Shown here: positions 60,982 to 64,000 of the stretch, piece after piece | Numbering within the stretch: the stretch's first letter is position 1 | How the letters are laid out: the number at the start of each line of letters is the position of its first letter | Source: Mesorhizobium sp. WSM3859 | GTDB lineage: Bacteria > Pseudomonadota > Alphaproteobacteria > Rhizobiales > Rhizobiaceae | Assembly: GCF_002295065.1 (NCBI RefSeq) | Contig: NZ_NSGG01000011.1 | Span: forward strand, 124,001-188,000 | DNA length: 64,000 nt | Direction: 5' to 3' | Position numbers and translations under genes: made by a program | Notes under the pieces: model-generated | What the model was told of the DNA's origin: nothing | Databases searched by the model: none | The model's input: only the letters and a program-made list of their open reading frames with translations

Positions 60982-61539
60982 TTAGTTCTTGAACTTCTCG
61001 CCCGGATAGGCGCCCCAGACCTGCGACTGGGCCATCCAGCCGGTGTGGCCGTCAAAGGTCATTTCGCACCATTGGCCGTCGCATTTCTTGATCGAGCCGA
61101 TCACGCCCGGCTCGATGATGGCGATGACGCCGGCATCCTTGTCGGGCTCGTCAAGCAGGTTCACCTGCCCGCCCTTGCCACGCTGCCAGGGCGCGACGAT
61201 GGCGGTGCGACGGCCGGAGAGCAGCGACTGGTTGATCCAGCCTTCCGAGCCGTCGGCATCGCGCACGCGGCGCCAGGTGTCGAATTCCTGGATGACTTCC
61301 ATCGGCAGGCCGGCCTTCATGTACATCCAGTTGACGGAATAATTGGCGCCGGGGCCGACGCGCGAATTGACGCGGGCCGGTTTCAGGCTGACGAAGCGCG
61401 GCAGCGGCAGGCCGCTCGGGCCAAGCGTTATGGTTTGTGCCGGCGCGGCCGCGCTTTGCGCGAATGCCTGCGGCGCGCAAAGGAGGGCGCCAAGGATGGC
61501 TGCGCTGAAGGCCAGGCGAAGCGACGCGAAACCAGACAC
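60982..61539 (-). CDS. SH3-domain secreted protein
   Basis: The 185-aa precursor starts at GTG 61539, behind AAGGAACGAAA, and has a signal peptide ending APQAFA. Two bacterial SH3 repeats follow: VNSRVGPGANYSVNWMYMKAGLPMEVI..WRRVRDADGSEGWINQSLLSG and the second around VNLLDEP..IGSIKKCDGQWCEMTFDGHTGW. Such proteins bind cell-wall or other periplasmic ligands. A start at 61602 would add 21 basic residues before the signal and is less likely. Confidence 0.85.
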   Translation of the reverse strand: MSGFASLRLAFSAAILGALLCAPQAFAQSAAAPAQTITLGPSGLPLPRFVSLKPARVNSRVGPGANYSVNWMYMKAGLPMEVIQEFDTWRRVRDADGSEGWINQSLLSGRRTAIVAPWQRGKGGQVNLLDEPDKDAGVIAIIEPGVIGSIKKCDGQWCEMTFDGHTGWMAQSQVWGAYPGEKFKN

Positions 61540-61691
61540 TTTCGTTCCTTTCGGCGCCGGTCCGTCGGATGAGCGCCCCTTTTTCTTTGTCTTCGGCGGC
61601 ACCGCTTGTTACAGGAGTGGGCTGATGCCGCGACTGGCTACAAGTTTCGCCGGTCTTGGTTAAAGAGGTCTCAACGAGATCGGTTTCGAGA

Positions 61692-61788
61692 GCATGATCC
61701 CGAAAAGCGGGAACAGGTTTTCGGAAAAGATCATGCTCCAAAAAAGAGTAGGATCAGGATGACGATTCAACGAAACGTCATCCTGATC
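61692..61788. repeat. Two-module palindromic element upstream of the dehydrogenase gene
   Basis: Module A (61692-61736) runs GCATGATC to GATCATGC. Module B (61752-61788) is a perfect 13-bp hairpin, GATCAGGATGACG to CGTCATCCTGATC, over an 11-nt loop. This is the second full copy of the element at 32362-32459. Module B ends 20 bp before the ATG at 61809. Confidence 0.85.
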
Positions 61789-61808
61789 GAGGAAGCTTCG
61801 GGGATAAA

Positions 61809-62810
61809 ATGCCAGGCAAAAAACGGCCCCTCGTCGTCATCACGCGCAAGCTGCCCGACCCTGTCGAGACCCGCATGCGCGAGCTGTTCGACGCAAGGCT
61901 GAATGTCGAGGACCGGCCGATGACCCAGCCTGAGCTGGTGGCGGCGGTCAAGGAAGCCGACGTGCTGGTTCCCACCATCACCGACCACATCGACGCGGCG
62001 CTGATCGCCCAGGCCGGCGAAAACCTGAAGCTGATCGCCAATTTCGGCAACGGCGTCGACAAGATCGACGTCGCGGCGGCCGCCAAGAAAGGCATCACCG
62101 TCACCAACACGCCGAATGTGCTGACCGAAGACACCGCCGACATGACCCTGGCGCTGATGCTTGCCGTGCCGCGCCGGCTCGCCGAAGGCGCCAATGTGCT
62201 GACGGGCGAGAAGAAATGGGCCGGCTGGTCGCCGACCTGGATGCTCGGCCGGCGCATCTGGGGCAAACGTCTCGGCATCGTCGGCATGGGCCGCATCGGC
62301 ACGGCCGTCGCCAGGCGGGCCAAGGCCTTCGGCCTCTCGATCCACTACCACAACCGGCACCGGGTGCTGCCGGCGGTCGAGGAGGAGCTTGAGGCAACCT
62401 ATTGGGAAAGCCTCGACCAGATGCTGGCCCGCATGGACATCATCTCCGTCAATTGTCCCTCGACGCCGGCGACGTTCCACCTTTTATCCGGCCGTCGGCT
62501 GGCGCTGATGCAGCCTTCGGCCTACCTCGTCAACACCGCGCGCGGCGACATCATCGACGAGGAAGCGCTGATCAAGCTGATCCACGACGGCAAGATCGCC
62601 GGCGCCGGGCTCGACGTCTATGAGCACGAGCCGGCGCTGAACACCAAGCTGTTGAAGCTTGCGGCCAAGGGCAAGGTGGTGCTTCTGCCGCATATGGGCT
62701 CGGCCACGCTCGAGGGCCGCATCGACATGGGCGAGAAGGTGATCATCAACATCCGCGCCTTCTTCGACGGCCACCGCCCGCCGGACCGCGTTCTGCCGCT
62801 GAGGGCCTGA
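61809..62810 (+). CDS. D-isomer-specific 2-hydroxyacid dehydrogenase
   Basis: The 333-aa NAD(P)-dependent enzyme has the Rossmann motif GIVGMGRIGTAVARRAKAFG, the catalytic Arg in VNTARGD, Glu in YEHEP and His in LLPHMGSA. The IANFGNGVDKIDVAAA block and overall length suggest the glyoxylate/hydroxypyruvate reductase (D-glycerate dehydrogenase) branch. Substrate preference is inferred. It starts right after the palindromic element and converges on the aconitase X genes, 4 bp apart. Confidence 0.88.
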   Translation: MPGKKRPLVVITRKLPDPVETRMRELFDARLNVEDRPMTQPELVAAVKEADVLVPTITDHIDAALIAQAGENLKLIANFGNGVDKIDVAAAAKKGITVTNTPNVLTEDTADMTLALMLAVPRRLAEGANVLTGEKKWAGWSPTWMLGRRIWGKRLGIVGMGRIGTAVARRAKAFGLSIHYHNRHRVLPAVEEELEATYWESLDQMLARMDIISVNCPSTPATFHLLSGRRLALMQPSAYLVNTARGDIIDEEALIKLIHDGKIAGAGLDVYEHEPALNTKLLKLAAKGKVVLLPHMGSATLEGRIDMGEKVIINIRAFFDGHRPPDRVLPLRA

Positions 62811-62814
62811 AGGC

Positions 62815-63228
62815 CTAAACGGCCACGGCAACCGCGCCGTCCGCGCCGACGCTTACCGCGCCTCCGCGGTAGGCATCGAACGCGCCGCGGTCGAGCCGCA
62901 CCGCGATTGGCGTTTCCCAGCTCATCTCGCGGGCGACGATCAGGCCGAGCAGCAGGATGGCGTCCGGCTCGTGCAGCACCAGGGCCGCCGGCGCGCGGCC
63001 GTTGTGGACCAACTCCATCAGTACCGCCGAAGCCGATGATGAGCCGATCGTGCCCGGCAGGAACAGCACTTTGCCTGCAATGACCTCGCCATGCTGCGGA
63101 TGGCGGACATCGGCGATGCGGCCCGTCTTCGGGTTGACGCCGCCCCAGAAGCTGATTGGCGCCGTCAGCACCAGCGCCTCGCCTTCGCCCGCTCTGCCCG
63201 GCACCAAGATCTCGGCTGCTGCGCTCAT
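62815..63228 (-). CDS. Aconitase X small (swivel, DUF126) subunit
   Basis: The 137-aa protein matches the aconitase X swivel domain (DUF126): ISFWGGVNPKTGRIADVRHPQHGE, KVLFLPGTIGSSSASAVLMEL and APAALVLHEPDAILLLGLIVA. It pairs with the large subunit, whose stop overlaps this ATG. Two-subunit bacterial aconitase X enzymes have been described as cis-3-hydroxy-L-proline dehydratases; that substrate is likely but unproven here. Confidence 0.88.
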   Translation of the reverse strand: MSAAAEILVPGRAGEGEALVLTAPISFWGGVNPKTGRIADVRHPQHGEVIAGKVLFLPGTIGSSSASAVLMELVHNGRAPAALVLHEPDAILLLGLIVAREMSWETPIAVRLDRGAFDAYRGGAVSVGADGAVAVAV

Positions 63229-64000
63229 GCGGCGATATCCGTGAAGACCGGTCTGCCGAGGACTGCGCTTTCGACGCAGTCGGCGAGCGAGGCGTAGAGC
63301 ACCGCATAGCCGGTGTTGCCCGGCGCGTAATGCGCGAACTTGCCCGAATTGGTCATCAGCACGCCATTGCCGATGTCTGGCATGATCGGCGTCACCACCA
63401 CGCATGTGTCGGCGACGATGACCACGCCGCTGGCCTCGAGCCTTTTGCGCCGGCCGTCCTTGTCTAGCGAGGCAAGCGCGTGACGGCCGGTGCAGGCATA
63501 GATCGGCACGGCTAGCCGCCGTCCAGCGATCAGTCGCTCCAGGCTGTCGAATTCGATGGCTGACAAATGCGGGCTGCCGATTGCCACCGCATCGATCGTC
63601 TTGGCCGCCGCCGCGGTGGACAAGCCGGCGCGCGCCTTGGCAACCATCTGAGGCGTCACGCGGATCACCGCCTCCGGCTCCGGTCCGGCCAGAATGGTTG
63701 CGACGTCGGGAGCCTCGGGCGTGACGCCGGCGATGTGGAACAGGCCGACCGCGCCGGACGATGCGGCCGCCGCGCCGAAGGCTTTCAGCGCGTCCTCGCC
63801 GGGATGACCGGCCACGCCCGTGACGACACCGATCGCGTTGCCGACCTCGCGGCCGTAGAGGCTGCCCAGGACAGGCCAGGCGATCTCCGAGGCAAGGAAG
63901 GAAGGCGACAGGCACGAGACATCGAAAATGAGCCGCCCCCGGCGATTCTCGGGCCGGTGCAGCCCGTAATCCGGGGCGCGGCCGACAATGGCGCAGGCAA
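63225..64000 (-). CDS. Aconitase X large subunit, C-terminal part (start outside window)
   Basis: The frame is open from the stop at 63225-63227 to the right edge, giving about 258 residues without a start. It contains YGLHRPENRRG, GVAGHPGEDALKAFG, VAIGSPHLSAIEF and VVTPIMPDIGNGVLMTNSGKFAHYAPGN, the catalytic-domain blocks of aconitase X, a 4Fe-4S or iron-dependent dehydratase. Its TGA overlaps the small-subunit ATG. Other hydroxyproline genes, if any, lie beyond the window. Confidence 0.88.
   Translation of the reverse strand, partial: ACAIVGRAPDYGLHRPENRRGRLIFDVSCLSPSFLASEIAWPVLGSLYGREVGNAIGVVTGVAGHPGEDALKAFGAAAASSGAVGLFHIAGVTPEAPDVATILAGPEPEAVIRVTPQMVAKARAGLSTAAAAKTIDAVAIGSPHLSAIEFDSLERLIAGRRLAVPIYACTGRHALASLDKDGRRKRLEASGVVIVADTCVVVTPIMPDIGNGVLMTNSGKFAHYAPGNTGYAVLYASLADCVESAVLGRPVFTDIAA

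Noticed and set aside
61540..61602. Longer start for the SH3 protein
   Set aside because: It places 21 Lys/Arg-rich residues before the signal peptide; GTG 61539 has an almost ideal ribosome site.

Overview
The window looks like chromosomal DNA of a Mesorhizobium-type alphaproteobacterium (Rhizobiales, Phyllobacteriaceae-like). The evidence is the high G+C content with strong third-position GC bias, the CycM-type cytochrome, Irr beside fabA-fabB-fabI, the lnt-phrR-metK order, and several families of short intergenic palindromes of the kind scattered through rhizobial genomes. This assignment comes from gene content and family recognition; no database search was run. Nearly all of the DNA is core genome. 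I see no prophage, CRISPR array, insertion sequence, rRNA or tRNA gene.

Layout. 1-4.7 kb: start of a YejA-like solute-binding protein, cycM, kdsB-pheA, then a minus-strand group (Dabb protein, nudC, HIT protein). 4.9-10.6 kb: SRP RNA with its own promoter, dnaX, ybaB, a SleB-type cell wall hydrolase, recR and a lytic transglycosylase. 10.8-16.4 kb: a complete peptide-type ABC importer (binding protein, two permeases, two ATPases) and a DUF2185-like small protein. 16.4-21.8 kb: an RND efflux pump with two lipoprotein adaptors. 22-24.5 kb: a GABA-type aminotransferase convergent with a ferredoxin-reductase-like flavoprotein. 24.6-30.9 kb: an iron cluster (imelysin, bfd, bfr, di-heme oxidoreductase, second imelysin, Tat-exported DUF1513 protein) behind a perfect 23-bp Irr-type palindrome. 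31.1-42.5 kb: tsaB-rimI-plsC, then miaB-phoH-ybeY-corC-lnt (same order as in E. coli), a frameshifted VOC gene, phrR, metK and trmB. 43-54.3 kb: the translation and RNA-decay block rimP-nusA-ylxR-infB-rbfA-truB, corA, rpsO-pnp. 54.3-64 kb: an RsmC-like methylase, a GGDEF/EAL protein, fabI-fabB-fabA divergent from irr, a DUF4260 protein, an SH3 protein, a 2-hydroxyacid dehydrogenase and a two-subunit aconitase X.

How the genes work together. The most coherent accessory-like unit is the iron cluster. Irr, encoded 30 kb away in the same window, is the natural candidate to bind the palindrome over the cluster promoter, so storage (Bfr/Bfd) and periplasmic iron handling (imelysins, di-heme enzyme, DUF1513) would respond together to iron status. 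Two housekeeping genes, metK and rimP, have textbook terminator-shaped hairpins with T-runs between the likely promoter and the start codon, which suggests leader-level control. Several small lesions and rearrangements are visible: a T5 frameshift in the VOC gene, a 14-bp duplication creating a five-codon minigene at an ATGA junction, and a trmB that appears to lack an AUG, GUG or UUG start for its conserved N-terminus.

The strongest candidates for something undescribed are the metK leader, the iron cluster leader (250 nt, with a small His-rich CxxC reading frame), and the two-module palindromic element that sits directly before the plsC and dehydrogenase start codons.
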